Below, in pieces: positions 31,549-43,540 of a stretch of 64,000 bases of DNA. Within the stretch, counting starts at the first letter, position 1, and every line of letters starts with the position of its first letter. The position numbers and the translations under genes were made by a program. The notes beneath the pieces were generated by a model, which did not search any database, was not told the DNA's origin, and worked only from the letters and a program-made list of their open reading frames with translations. The stretch is from contig NW_006920415.1 in the NCBI RefSeq assembly GCF_000344685.1, positions 1,934,719 to 1,998,718 of the forward strand, in the 5' to 3' direction. The DNA comes from Gloeophyllum trabeum ATCC 11539. Its lineage: Eukaryota > Basidiomycota > Agaricomycetes > Gloeophyllales > Gloeophyllaceae.

Positions 31549-34500
31549 ATGGAGAAAACAACAGTAGATGAGAAAGTTGGATATATCATCCTGAAAAAGC
31601 TGGAAACAAGGCTCAATACATTTACAACCACACTTACATATCTGTTGAGATCAAATCCTGATGTCACTAGTCTTCTTTCAGGGACAGCATTGAAGTCTGT
31701 TGCTGCATATGTTACTGATTACATTACAGAGACACCATTGAAGACTTACACTATCTTCCAGACTATCTGTGATGTATTTAATTGTCAAACAACCATGATT
31801 GGAGGTACTCTCAGGGATCAGGAAAAGGCCAGGAAATTACCCACTCAGATAGTGAACTCACTATCTGTAAGGATGGAGATGGGTGCTCCCATGGCTGCTG
31901 CTTATTTACTAGGAAATCCTGATCATTATACAAGTCATCGCTTCCGCACTGTGTATTGGAAATCTTATTCTAGTGAAGTACTCAAGGATTGGGACAGTAC
32001 AGATCTAGATCAACTTGCAGAAAATGATAATCCTAATCCCAAGGATCAAGTGGTTGTGAAGAGATCTAGGGAGGGTTACACAGCATACACTCCCATTATG
32101 GATTATATTTACCGTCCAAAGCCATTCAAAGATGTATGCTTATATGACTGGATACATCTATCACGCAAGAAGCTGCTGCCCAATATTGCTTCTAACTCTG
32201 ATGCATCCCAGACAGGTACTGCAGTTGAAGCTCAGGAAGACAGTAGGGCGAAAAGTTTGATCCACAAGACTTGACTTTCTTATCTGGGCATCCTCAGCAT
32301 GGGACACATTATGTCACATTGGTAAAGGAGCCATTTGCTCTAGTCCCCAATTTTATTGGTGGATCTCTGCCTCGTCGTGATACTGGGAACAGGGAATTTT
32401 ACTGTGTTACAGTGCTCACCCTATTTAAGCCACAGAGAACAGGGCTTGATCTCAAGTTGTCTCATGATTCCTGGGATGAGGCATTTACATTTTATTCCTT
32501 CAGCCCACGACAAAGGGACCTTCTATCATTTTTCAATATCAAGTATGAATGTTGATGACTATTCCCGCCATAGGAAACTAGGAATATCTGGCATGCCCAC
32601 TTTACATAATCAAGACCTTTTATGGCATTTAGGAATTAACGACGATGAAGAAGATGATTTGGATTACAGTGAATTCAGTCAACATCCTGATGTATCTCAA
32701 TATGATAAACTTGGGAGTCAGAGTTTAAAGCATCTGAAGCAAATGAATGAGATAGAAAGTATTCTCAAAGGATCTGGATGGTTGAGCAGTGCACCCATAT
32801 CATGCCTTGATGTAGAATTGTCTGACCCTCCTATTGCATACAGAAATAAGCAGGAGTGGATGGATTTGGTTCATTCTAGACATGCTGAGATACTGGATCA
32901 GAGGGAAAAAGACCACAACATAGTTATGAGTACTCAGAAGGAAGCAGCAATGAAATCACCTAGGTGGAATGAAGTCAATATAGTTGACCAGTCGTATTTA
33001 CTGAAAGAACACAAGGCAGCCCATAAAGACTCATTGAAATTACAATCATTGCACAGTTTTCGCTATCACCAGAACAAGAAAGAGCATTCAGAATTGTGGC
33101 CAATCATGCTTCTAGTCCACAGAGTGAACAATTAAATATGTATTTGGGTGGCATGGCAGGCATGGGCAGGCCACAAGTTATAAAAGCACTGATGGAATTC
33201 TTTAAAGTACGGAATGAATCTCACAGATTCATAGTTTTAGCTCCAACAGGCTCTGCTGCTGCAATAGTGGGGGGTTCAACCTATCATTCAGCACTTGGTG
33301 TTAGTGATAAGTATGCTCACATGAATAACAGTTCATCCAGTAAAGCTCAAATTCAGGCAAGGCTGCATGGTATTGAGTATATCTTTATTGATGAGTTATT
33401 CATGATTTCTTGTCATGATTTATACAAAATATTCTCCCAGCTATGTAAAGCTACTGGGAATCCTGATGATCCATTTGGAGGAATAAACATGATTTTATGT
33501 GGTGACTTTGCCCAACTACCCCCAGCAATGAACCATGCACCTTTGTACAGCTCCAGTGTAGGCACAAATGACCATCCCAGGATGACAGCAAAGTCACAGG
33601 AGACTGCCATAGGAAAGGCCCTGTGGCATCAGTTCACTGCTGTTGTGATATTGCGAGAAAACATGTGTCAGAGAACACAATCACCTGAGGATGCTAAGTT
33701 AAGGACAGCATTAGAGAATATGAGATATAAGGCCTGTATAGCACAGGACATCACATTTCTGTGAAGCAGGGCTGCAGGTACAGGTTTGAACAGACCAAAG
33801 CTGGCACATCCAAATTTCAGACATATCTCTGTCATTACAGCCTGGAACATGCATAGAGATAAAATAAAACAACTTGGTGCACAACAGTTTGCAAGTGATA
33901 CAGGACACCTTGTTGACTTCTATTCCATAGACAAATGGAAGCTGCCATCAGCACATAACAATGGAAAGAAACAGAAGAAGTCTAAGAAAATGCATGCTTC
34001 AGAAGTGATCGACTCTGCTACCCAAAAAATTCTTTGGAATCTGCCACATAACTCTTGTCAACATGTACCTGGGAAATTATCAATATGCAAAGGAATGCCA
34101 GTACTAATTAAGAACAATGAAGCAACTGAATGTTGCATTACCAATGGTGCTGAGGCCAAAATTGTGTCATGGCATAGTCATCATGAAGATGGAGTTGCTA
34201 TCCTTGATACCTTGTTTGTAGAGTTGGTTAATCCTCCACATGAAGTACAGCTTGAAGGGCTTCCCCTGAATGTTGTTCCCCTTACAAAGCATTCTATAGA
34301 TGTCACATGCAAGATGCCTGATGACACTGAGACAATTATAAGACAGCAAGTCCTAATCTTACCAAACTTTGCCATGACTGATTATGCATCCCAAGGCAGA
34401 ACTCGGCCTAATAATGTGGTCTATCTAAATAATTGCTCGAATCACCAGTCTTATTATACTTGTTTATCTAGGAGTGCATCAGCTGAAGGGACAATTATTG

Positions 34501-34721
34501 TGCAAGGGTTTGATCCTAGTAAGATGATGGAAGGAGCATTTGGTTACCTTAGGCAGGAATTCCGAGAACTTGAAATCTTGGACAATATCACTGAGCTGCA
34601 GTATAATGGCATGCTACCTGGTCATATAGAAGGGCATAGAACAAACACATTAGTCCGACCATATCAATTATGGAAGAAGAATGAGTGTCCCAAGAATGTT
34701 CATCCTGCAACAGCCTCATAG
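31549..34721 (+). pseudogene. Helitron middle region and PIF1-type helicase
   Basis: The first part carries NTFTTTLTYLLRSNPDVTSL, AAYVTDYITETPLKTYTIF, MAAAYLLGNPDHYTSHRF and VYWKSY. A frameshift near 32240-32360 leads to LLWHLGINDDEEDDLDYSEF and on to a further break near 33096. The helicase follows: the Walker A position reads GGMAGMGRPQVIKAL, where active family members have GxAGTGKS, so the nucleotide-binding Lys is gone. The Walker B region reads YIFIDELFMISCHDLYKI. Later motifs are kept: LILCGDFAQLPP-like ILCGDFAQLPPAMNHAPLY, LRENMCQRTQSPEDAKLRTA, MTDYASQGRTRPNNVVYLN and YYTCLSRSASAEGTIIVQGF. The frame stops at 34719-34721. Confidence 0.9.
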
Positions 34722-35621
34722 ATTCTACTAAAGATGCTGACTGGCCGTTGAAGCACAACAAGCAGTCCTACACAGACCATGGAAAGGAAGACACAAATCC
34801 AAGTCCTGAGATAAAAATCCCACAAGATAAAGAGAGAGCACAAAATACTCCCAGTCACAGTGAGCAAAGCAATACCCTGGAGAGACAATCCATCAAAATG
34901 GACAAAGGAGCTACAGTGCAATGAGGTAATGCAACTTCTAGTATCAGGATTCAAAGATATAGAAGCAGGTTCAACATCTATGGAAGCCTGCAGAGACCAC
35001 TTAAGAAACACAATGAACAGGATGGATCGTCACTGGTTCCCACTTACATGAGGAGAGGGTACTAGTGTTGCGGAGCTATGTAGTGAACTCCTGAAGGCAT
35101 CTCACCTTGGTGAAATATCATCCAACTGTGAAATCTGTGGATCTAGAAGATATTTCCTGATAGAAACATTGGTCCTCAATTGTTACACCCAAGCAGAAAC
35201 AAATGCATCTGAGGGCTCAGGCCTGAGTATCACACACTGGCTATCTTTATATCTTTCTTCCAATGGGGTATATCATGGTGTTTGATGTTGCAGATAGAAC
35301 ATCAATACTGTGACTGTTTTGAACAGTACTCCACGCCTGCTAGGCTTTGATATAGCCAACTTGAACATTGTGCTTTCAAAGTCCTTTACAATGAAAATAG
35401 ACAAAAAGTGCAAGTTCACTCTCCATGATATTGTGTATTTTGGTGAATTCCACTTCACATGCAGGTTCATCAGTAAGAACAAAGATGTATATTTCAACAA
35501 TGGTGCAGTTACTAGGTGTCAGTGCATTCTTGAAGGTAACCTTGACAATATGGACCTAAATAGTCTACTCACTTGTCAGGGGAAAACAGCATCTCTAGCA
35601 TTATATATGCAGTCTTTATGA
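34722..35621 (+). pseudogene. Helitron C-terminal, protease-like domain
   Basis: In shifting frames this stretch encodes PSKWTKELQCNEVMQLLVSG, AGSTSMEACRDHLRNTMNRM, SVAELCSELLKASHLGEISS, a CEICGSRRYF zinc-ribbon-like piece, STPRLLGFDIANLNI, LHDIVYFGEFHFTCRFI and CQGKTASLALYMQSL. It matches the C-terminal part of mushroom Helitron proteins and resembles a ubiquitin-hydrolase-like domain (inferred). Several stops interrupt it. Confidence 0.75.
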
Positions 35622-36383
35622 GGGTATGAGTGTATCTTCTAGTTTGTGCATAGCTTATCTGTCTGGAATACCTTCAATGAGCATCTCTGTAACCGCCAGT
35701 GGTTAAGTCTGGAGTTTGCACTTACCGTGTGAACCAATCTGAACTTTGATATATTTTCCCAGAGGCAAGGTTTATGGCCAGTATTGTAGTTTACACATTT
35801 GTATTATTTAATCTTTGATCGAAAACCCAATATTACAGATCTATACAAACCCTATATAACAGATCCATATTATTTGTGAAGATTTTCTGTACCATCTTTC
35901 CTTATAAGGGACTCAGGACTCATATCATGCCATGCCCTGGCCACACTAAGGTAGTGAGAGACTTTCAGGGACAAGAACAAAAATACTGAATGTGACAGCA
36001 GTGATTAGACATGAAACTTGGTGTGAAACTTCAAACTCTTGACGGTATTTGATCTATACACCGCAAACAAATATAAGCAAATACAGTTTTGATGGCTCAA
36101 TTCCTAACAAGCAGAGACCTTGCAACATCTGCGTACAGGTGATGCAGGCGCCAACTTGGGAGGTATTCGGTGCTGTGCGGCACGCCAGGTCCGATTCCTA
36201 ACATGTAAAAGTCTATGGTAAACCAATGGCAGGGACTCTACAAGCAAATGATATCAACTTCTAACTCTCAAGTTAGTGGTCTGCCGGTGTGGTCAGAGTC
36301 TTCGATCCATCAGATACTTGGTGCCAAGCTTTACAGTTACATATATCTGAGGAATAGATAATAAGTGCCTTCTTTGCCGCCCT

Positions 36384-36404
36384 AGGGTGGCATTCCGCCA
36401 CCCT
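36384..36404. repeat. Perfect 8-bp stem hairpin
   Basis: AGGGTGGC, loop ATTCC, GCCACCCT. It lies about 760 bp after the Helitron coding remnants. Helitron 3' ends carry such a hairpin shortly before CTRR; here the next bases are TGATCAGTGTTACTGTAG and a clean CTRR end is not evident. Confidence 0.5.
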
Positions 36405-36599
36405 TGATCAGTGTTACTGTAGAGTCAGTGTACTGTATTACGAGTCCTGAGTTTACGAAGGATGAGTCCTTACCCGCAAAATTGGGTGCGTGCCGAACGT
36501 TGTACCCCGTGGGAATCGCGCTGCCGAGAATGTGTGCGACTTTTTGGTTGTAGTCTTGACTACCCTGTTTAATGTCCGCTTTAAAGTCCGCTTGTATTG

Positions 36600-36638
36600 G
36601 AGACTACAAAAAGACTACAAAATCGGATTTGTAGTCTC
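36600..36638. repeat. 11-bp stem hairpin
   Basis: GAGACTACAAA (36600-36610) is the reverse complement of TTTGTAGTCTC (36628-36638). A related TTGTAGTCTTGACTAC occurs about 50 bp upstream. Confidence 0.6.
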
Positions 36639-37178
36639 TGTTTTCAATAATACTGTGTTTTCGTCCTGGGTTTTCGGTGTATTTCTGTGGTTTCTTCTAT
36701 GAAGAGGTTTTTTTGGGTCGTCCATCCACTGGAATATTTTGAGCATTTTATCGTACCTCTGTCTTTTACTGCATGCTCGTTGTCGTCTGTGGCATGTTCT
36801 TACCGTGGGAATTGACTTTTGTGGCGGTCTGCAGTCAGTGGCTGAGGTGCCGCGCCGGTTGGGATCTCTGGCTTCTCATTGGCTCCTTACTATGACATAG
36901 CTTGACTGCAGAAAGCGCATTTCTGTAGTTGAGTGATGTCATAGTTGCCCACTTGCTCATTAGTCTAGGACGTGCAGCAGTTGAAGCATGTCAACTTGGT
37001 GGGATGTGCTTCCTGTTAATCCAATCATTACTGGTACATACACATTGATCTTATGTTGGTTATAAGAGGTTCTTGAATGTTGTACTTGTGGTCCGAAATA
37101 ATACACTGACTGCTGAATAGTTTGATGGATTGTTACTGTGGGAATTAGTCTCAACATTGATTGTTTTTCACACACATA

Positions 37179-37561
37179 CTGTACCGATACGACCTTAGGC
37201 AATGTCCCGTGTCCCGAGAGGTCCGTCGCCGTTGCCTATTTTGAGATTTGTCCCGTGTCCCGGACACCTTGTTTCTTGGGGCCCCGGAGCTTGAATCCGC
37301 GCTAAATGGGGAAAAATGAACAAATTTATTCGCAGGTGCTTTGGAAACCCTCTTGAAGCTTCTTCTGAGTCTTCTCTCAGCGATTTGAGCCTGAGATCTA
37401 TCTGAGGAGTGTATCAACATTGCATTACCCTCACCTTAGTACGCGCAACTGCAGGTTGCGTTGCATGTGTCCCTTGTCCCGACGGAGACGTTGCTTGACC
37501 TGCCACATTCCCACGGTGAATTACATAAGCCGTTGCATTGCCTAAGGTCGTATCGGTACAG
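37179..37561. mobile_element. MITE-like element, 383 bp, perfect 26-nt TIRs, TA flanks
   Basis: The left end, beginning CTGTACCGATACG (37179-37204), is the exact reverse complement of the right end, ending CGTATCGGTACAG (37536-37561). TA precedes the left end (37177-37178) and follows the right end (37562-37563), consistent with a TA target duplication as made by Tc1/mariner-type transposases. The interior repeats TGTCCCGTGTCCCG near the left and has TGTCCCTTGTCCCGA near the right. No transposase is encoded, so it is non-autonomous. Confidence 0.85.
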
Positions 37562-37828
37562 TAGTCTGAGTCGACGTGTGGGTGGCAGAGACTATGATAT
37601 GAGTCTCTTTGGTCACAGGCATCTTGGGCCTGTGTTTTTCAATCTCTGCTGCCTCTGGAACCCTGATTTCTTCTGCTCAGTGGTCTCTATATGTCCCCTT
37701 GAGAAACTGAAACTAGTACAGGTGTAATATATATTTTGTTTCTGCTCCCAGCTGCTTGGGATACTCTTTGACTATCCTTTCCAATGACTGTCCTTCAGCT
37801 TGGTTCAGGAAAAATGAGTGCGAGGGAG

Positions 37829-37935
37829 CTGCCAATCGAAGATTGGCAGTGGATGAGCACTCTGGTTCTGGTAGGATGTTACCTGGAGTCTGCAGGTATT
37901 ATTGACTGTGACAGAGCCGCCAATCTTTGATTGGC
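37829..37935. repeat. Two related hairpins about 80 bp apart
   Basis: The first is CTGCCAATC-GAA-GATTGGCAG (37829-37849) and the second GCCAATC-TTT-GATTGGC (37919-37935). Each is followed within about 15 nt by GAGCACT, so the hairpin and its flank form a direct repeat. Confidence 0.65.
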
Positions 37936-38058
37936 AAGCAGAGGAGCACTTTGATCTATGTTACTTGTGTCTAGTAGTGCAGCTGCTACTATCCCCTGGG
38001 CTGGGTACAAATACAATTTTGTAGCCACCAATACAGACCAAATTTTAATCTGTCAGAG

Positions 38059-38466
38059 CATCAGGAACCTCGGAAATCTCCATATGCTCCATATGGAGTC
38101 ACACGGAGCCCCGGAGCGACGGAGAGGTCCCCCCATCATCCCGAGACAGCCATCTCCGTCCGGCTCAGGACGGAGACAGCGTCTCCAGATGGAGACTCCT
38201 GGAGACACCACGTGGCTTCGGTGGGAGTTTGTATACCTGACACTCGATATCTATCCCTCACATAGGGACAGGATATGGGCTTATGTTTTTGCTATATGTG
38301 CTCGTCTTTGCATTCGAGCATAATTTAGCACAGATTACTGTATATTAGTGGGGGGCGTGTCTCTGGATGGAGACCTCATCTCCGTCTGGAGAACCTGTCT
38401 TCATCCCGCACATGGCGGAGCCGCGGAGATGCTGTCTCCATCTGGAGATATTCCGGTTTCCTGATG
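38059..38466. mobile_element. Inverted-repeat element rich in GGAGA/TCTCC
   Basis: The left end CATCAGGAACCTCGGAAATC pairs imperfectly with the reverse complement of the right end (38440-38466), which reads CATCAGGAAACCGGAATATC. Inside, GGAGACAGCGTCTCCAGATG on the left mirrors CATCTGGAGA/GCTGTCTCC blocks on the right. It looks like a decayed foldback or MITE. No coding capacity. Confidence 0.55.
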
Positions 38467-39314
38467 AGTGGCAGGGACTTTTAAGGTATAATGATGGCAG
38501 AGCCACAGGAGGACAAAGTATGAATGAAGGGGACATTGCACATACAGATCTAAGGGCTTTTGATATGTGCATAAGAAAGAGTACTGTATACATCAATTGG
38601 AACATTTATGCACCCAATGCTATCACTTATCAGACACAACTCAGGACTTGTGTCCTGCCATGCATAGCAATGGCCCTCTACTGACAGGTACAGCATGTTT
38701 TCAACACTGTTATAGCTTGTACCATAGGCAACAGGATGCTTGCCATTGGCGCAATTCCACAGGCAGCCGGGGAATGCCTGACAGTGCCACCCTACATATT
38801 TGGAATTAATTTCTATCACACAAACAGTAATCCCCGACATAAGGGGTAATAGTTCCTATTTGTTGGTGGCGGTGAGATTTGGATCGGGCCACCTACCATT
38901 TATGAATAGTGCTCCTATTACATTTCGAGTAATTTGGGACGTAAGTGGTATAACCCCTGTTAAGCACTCGCTTTCTCGATCACCAGAGAGCCCTATACAA
39001 CTACTGAACAGTAAACCGATTCTAGAGGAATGGGAACTTGGCGACATTGCGACCAAGTTGCGACGATGGGATGACATGGGCGCAAGTGAAAGCGCATAAG
39101 CCGACACTTCGTAAAGATCGCAGGTGGCAGGTAACAAGTCACAAGTCCGATTGGGACACTCACAAGGCGATTCTGCCGTTTATTGGCTTACAAAGGTGAG
39201 CAATGTGATGCAAACCTATCTAAAGGTCCGTAAAGGGGGTCAAAACAGCAGGTTTTGACTGGGCTTCGTCGAGCTTGAAGTTCGACTCATTTATGAACTA
39301 TAAAACATGTGGAC

Positions 39315-39830
39315 AATGCCCCACTGAGTCTGCAGCTCGCACAAGTACGCCACACCTTTCCGACTCGGAGACGCCAGGTGAGCACTGGCAGCCTGAGCTA
39401 CGATGCGCGCCTCCATTGCGCATGATTATGTTTCTTAAACTATCATTGGTTTTTCGGGTAGGCTTACGCGTACGGGGAGCAATCGCAAGCATAATGAATA
39501 TGCGAATTTAAAACTTCAGGCATGGGCATAAGCTATCTTTGCGGTCAGTCTTCGTCGTTGGTTACGTCTCTTACACTCTGTTCGCGATCTTCGAGGTTCG
39601 AGATGGTGTTGTGTCTACCACATTAGGTTGTGAAAGATCCGAAGTAGAACAACGGTATCAAATGAACTCCGAGAACACGTAGACTTGGCTTATACGTATC
39701 TCGGTAACGTGTTAGTCTCTAAAGGATCTGCGACGGGTGATAGGCTTGGCAAACCAGCGTGTACCCCTCTGCTCGCCTCCTCGAGCCTTATATTTGTCTT
39801 TCTCCCGCACCCAGCAGGGACATCCCTTGT
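39315..39830 (+). repeat. Upstream part of a segmental duplication, copy 2
   Basis: Counterpart of 24260-24730; see there for shared blocks. It lies directly before the paralogous membrane-protein gene at 39860. Confidence 0.6.
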
Positions 39831-39859
39831 AACTCTCGTGAATCGGTCTCTGATCAACC

Positions 39860-41413
39860 ATGGGCCGCCTGTGTCTGCACCAGGTACGTATTTCTCTTTC
39901 GATGCCAGTGTCTCCCTAAACGTCGTCGTTCCTTTCACAGGAGGAAGTTCTATGGTTGTGGGTGAGCCCTCTAGCTTTTGCCCCACTTTCCGCGTCTGAG
40001 CATTCACAGATTGCCAGTATAATATATGGTGAGAGAGTCTGACTCGCTTCTGCGAAACCCCTTTTGCGTCCGGACTTTGTCTTCCTTAGCGTATTGACAA
40101 GGGGGTCAGGAGCGTATGCGGCAGTATTCGCTTCCTGCGTGTATATCCTGTTGTCCAGACTGCAGGCCAAGAATTTGATGAACGGCCGCCTGCTGCTTGT
40201 CACGGTCCTGCTATTTGTAACCTCTACCGCGGCGATCACTCTGAACTTCCTGGTGGATCTCCTGATCATCGATGTGCCGACCAGTGGTACGAATGCGGAG
40301 GAGCTACATCTTCCCAATATAATCGTGTCTATTGAGACACCTTTGGTCCTCCTCAATAGGTATGTTCCTCGTACTCTGTAATTATCCTCCGACCAACCTC
40401 ATCCGTCCAGTCTGATCGGGGACGCCTTACTGGTATGCTCTCAGCCTACGCTATGCTCTGAAAATATGGACCACTGTATTCTTGCTAGATATGGCGCTGT
40501 TTCGTGATGTGGGATAGAAGAATCAAGTTCGTGCTACTTCCTTGCTTGTCGTACTTTGTGTGCCTCGGTAGGTAGGGTATTCCATGTTTTAAATTTTGAC
40601 TTATAGCAAGGACAGGGACATTCTGCACGACGGCCTATTGCATAATCGCATTGACTGCCTCTAGGCAGACCGTACTATCTGCAACCTGGAGGCGACACAA
40701 CATCTTGTCTGCCAACTTTGGCTATTCTGGTTTAACCTTCTTCGGAGCCTCGTTGGTCACTGTTTTGGCCACGACTGTCCTTATCTGTACGTTCAGTGCC
40801 GGATAGTCTTCACGAGGCAGCCGAGGAGTTGATCCTAGTTTAGCTTGGCGAATCCTGCGGACTAACAAAGCATTGCGCGAGCATCTCAACGTCCCCAGAG
40901 GTCGACAAATTCGTAGAATAGGAGTACTGTTGTGAGTACGACTATGTAGTTTTTATTTCTCGCCGTCTAACGAGAGATTTATAGCATCGAGACCGGCCTG
41001 GCATATGCAATATGCATCTTACTTATCTTCGTGTTGACATTTTTGAGGGAGGGCGTGGTGCGTATGCGTTTAGTCCCTTAGGCACTGACTGACTTCGTCA
41101 CTAGAACCTTGGGATAGTTCCCTGCTTGGCGGCGGTGAGTCTTGAGTACTTAGTCGTCGACATTTCATTCAACCGCCTTTGCTAGGCCTTGTTCCCCACG
41201 GCCCTTGTAGCTCTCGTGGCTTTGGGTAAAGTCGTACATCCTACCACCATGCACATAGAAGACCTGGATACCAGGCAAGGCATGTCGCTACCCATGCTAG
41301 CATTTGCCCCTACCACGTCTGAAGACGACAGTGCGTTCTTGTCCCGAGGCAATGCTCCTGCCTCGCTCGATGGGCCGAAGGAGCAACTCGGGATGAAGAG
41401 GCACTCAGTGTGA
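39860..41413 (+). CDS. Multi-helix membrane protein, unnamed agaricomycete family, copy 2
   Basis: Paralogue of 24751-26323 with the same exon order. It starts MGRLCLHQ, then the tiny exon EEVLWLW. Next come GSGAYAAVFASCVYILLSRL, NGRLLLVTVLLFVTSTAA, ITLNFLVDLLIIDVPTSG, NIIVSIETPLVLLNR, SLIGDALL, a WRCFVMWDRR-like exon near 40490, TAYCIIALTASRQTVLSAT, FFGASLVTVLATTVL, ETGLAYAICILLIFVLTFLR, NLGIVPCLAA and the last exon with ALFPTALVALVALGKVVHPT. The tail ends GMKRHSV. It appears intact, although the exon around 40800-40930 is hard to follow. Function unknown; location by homology and hydropathy is a membrane. Confidence 0.76.
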
Positions 41414-41675
41414 CTCCTGTTCGGACCTCAAACTCTGCGTACGCTACGATGGCTATGGACCGTGCTTGGACCCGGATTCCGACTCGAACATAACTTATAT
41501 TATCCTGTAATACCTAATGATGGGTCGTGATTCTCATATCATCGTTATGAACCTTTTCCGCGGAGACTCGGCGAACAAAGCAAATGTCTTACATCGAGAA
41601 ATATAGCCCTGTTGACCACCTCTTATGAAAGCACTAGCCATCAGATTAAAGAGATCCATGGTAGAAATCCCAGTT

Positions 41676-43540
41676 CTATAGTCCTGCTGCCTCATCCGAA
41701 GACAGCCCCGTCCGAGCCTGGCTAAAATCCCAGAGGCGGATAGACGCATCAAGAGGAAACGGATGATATACCAACCGCTTTGTCACCTCACGCTCATCAT
41801 CGCTCCCGTCGTCAGAAGAGGAGTCAGACGAGGATCCCTCCATGGCAACGTCGACATAGCGAGATTCCGCGTCGTGATGGAAGTGCCTTGATCCTGAAAC
41901 CGATAGCAGTAGTGGCTGCGTAGGGTGGAACCCCACGGACCCGACAGCATCTGAGAATACTGAGAACTGGAATTGGAGGTACGTTGGACCGGTATAACGT
42001 ACCATCATGCGCATGAAACCGTAGCGTCGGCTTGGCTTCTGGTGGACCAGTCGCACTCGATTCCGCGGAATCGTCGTTGACATCGAACACAGATACGTCT
42101 CCATTCTAGCGTGCGCTCGTAATGAATGCCAAAAGCAATACTCAACCAGCCGCGGTTACGGACTCACTTGATCTCCGCTAGACAACCACCGGCCGCTCAA
42201 GTCACTGTCGAACCGTAGCTTCTGATTGGTCATTTCGTCGCGTGCGCGTGTCGCACCCTTAGCATCTCCGTAGCGAAATACTTTCAGCGGTGTACTAATG
42301 TCTCCGCGGAGATCCCAACTGTAGATGCAGCAGTGCCGGCGGAAAGAGGCGTACAGTATATGGGGGCTCGTAGCGTTAAATTGCAGCTATTGGACCACAA
42401 CGCATCCGACCGGCGTACCACCAGGAAGAATGAGATTTTTCGGAAGAAACTTTACACAGAGTTGAGTGTTTACAAACCTGAGTCACAGCGGCTCGCACGC
42501 CGCCGCCAGCGCTGTCAACGCCCGGGTATCCTATAGGAGTGCCATTGCTATCCTCCGTAAAGAGGGCGATGTTGGAGGTGTAGGAGCTAGACGGAGTGAG
42601 CGATCCCGCAGCGAAGTAGGTATCGGAGCCATAGCTGGGAGCAAATGCAAGAGAGGATATTATCCCTACCCCGCTGGTGAGGCTGGGTCTAACGCGGTGG
42701 GGCGACATGACAACACGAACCTTTCAATCCGTCTTTGGATTTTTTAGAAGGGGTGGTATGCAGGCGAGAGCCTTCTCCTGGGGAAACCACGTCGAAGACC
42801 TCAATAGCATCTTCGAACCCACAGTAGAGTCTAGAAGAATTCCGCCAATCAGCAGATAGCTTGTCCCGAAAGATATGTCACCTGCTTGTTTGCATAAAGA
42901 TTGAAAGCAAGACTGTGTGGTGCAATCTGTCTCTCACGATGATCTACAACCTTGTACGATGCTCGGAGCTGTCGTATGATGGCCCATCAATATACGAGTT
43001 GTGTTTAAAAGCCACATTAATTTACCCTACCATCACTAGCGTCGATTAGTTTTACGGGACATTCTCGAACCGAGGCAACAAAACAATACGAAGCAGGGTT
43101 GCGTGGGGACGCAGAAGGATACCAGATATAGTCAAGAATCGGAGCAGCTTGTTCGATCAAGCCAGACCTCGGATTATTGTGGTTTTCTTGAGGTTCTCCA
43201 GAAGACACCACAGAAGTGACAGGGTCGGGATTGCTTCAAAATTTCCTTCCATTGAGTGTCGACGAATACAGACAACACCGCGGAACTTACAACTCAATGA
43301 ACTGGAAGCTTCGGTTTTCGCACTGTGCCAATGCTACAGAGCCGTCTGGACACCTTACCACACGTTAGTAATCTGTAAGTTATGCTGTCCAGGGAACAGC
43401 TACCATTTGGCCATCCGGGGGAAATTACGGCCTAAATCGTCGTTATTCTTGAGACCTGTCGTGAACGATAGCGTGGGTGCTGTTGAGCAGTTATACACGG
43501 GATAAGTCCATGCTCGTTCATCTCCAGTACCGATGTTCAT
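41676..43540 (-). CDS. WD40 protein of the WRAP53/TCAB1 (Swt21) family
   Basis: In animals WRAP53/TCAB1 guides telomerase and scaRNAs to Cajal bodies; fungal members are little studied. The start MNIGTGDERAW is at 43540. Spliced exons give NFPRMAKW joined to CPDGSVALAQCENRSFQFIE, then APILDYIWYPSASPRNPA, SYCFVASVRECPVKLIDASD, VDHRERQIAPHSLAFNL, LYCGFEDAIEVFDVVSPGEG, KKSKDGLKG, IISSLAFAPSYGSDTYFAAG, NATSPHILYASFRRHCCIYS, WDLRGDISTPLKVFRYGDA, FDVNDDSAESSATGPPEAKP, DAVGSVGFHPTQPLLLSVSG and a last blade SIRLWDFSQA. An acidic Ser/Asp loop precedes the last blade, as in relatives. It is complete, starts 197 bp from the divergent TDP1 start, and likely shares that promoter. Confidence 0.85.

Larger units (their letters stand above)
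27216..35621 (+). mobile_element. Decayed autonomous Helitron (rolling-circle transposon), interrupted
   Basis: The protein remnants follow the order of mushroom Helitron proteins: an N-terminal DUF6570-like domain, Rep (HUH) region, PIF1-type helicase and a C-terminal protease-like domain. The Rep part is split from the rest by about 2.4 kb of unrelated DNA (about 29130-31540). Stops and frameshifts occur in several places, including a TGA at about 28306, a TAG directly after the HUH motif and a TAA-type break before the helicase. The helicase Walker A is altered. Base composition is visibly more AT-rich than the flanking genes. I could not define the termini (TC...CTRR); a perfect hairpin at 36384-36404 is a candidate for the 3' end. 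The copy cannot transpose by itself. Confidence 0.9.
35622..39859. other. Gene-poor region with small inverted-repeat elements
   Basis: No protein-coding gene recognised. It holds several foldback or MITE-like structures, listed separately, and from about 39315 the duplicated upstream DNA of the next gene. The frames at 38367-38684 and 38800-39099 have no recognisable content. Confidence 0.6.
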
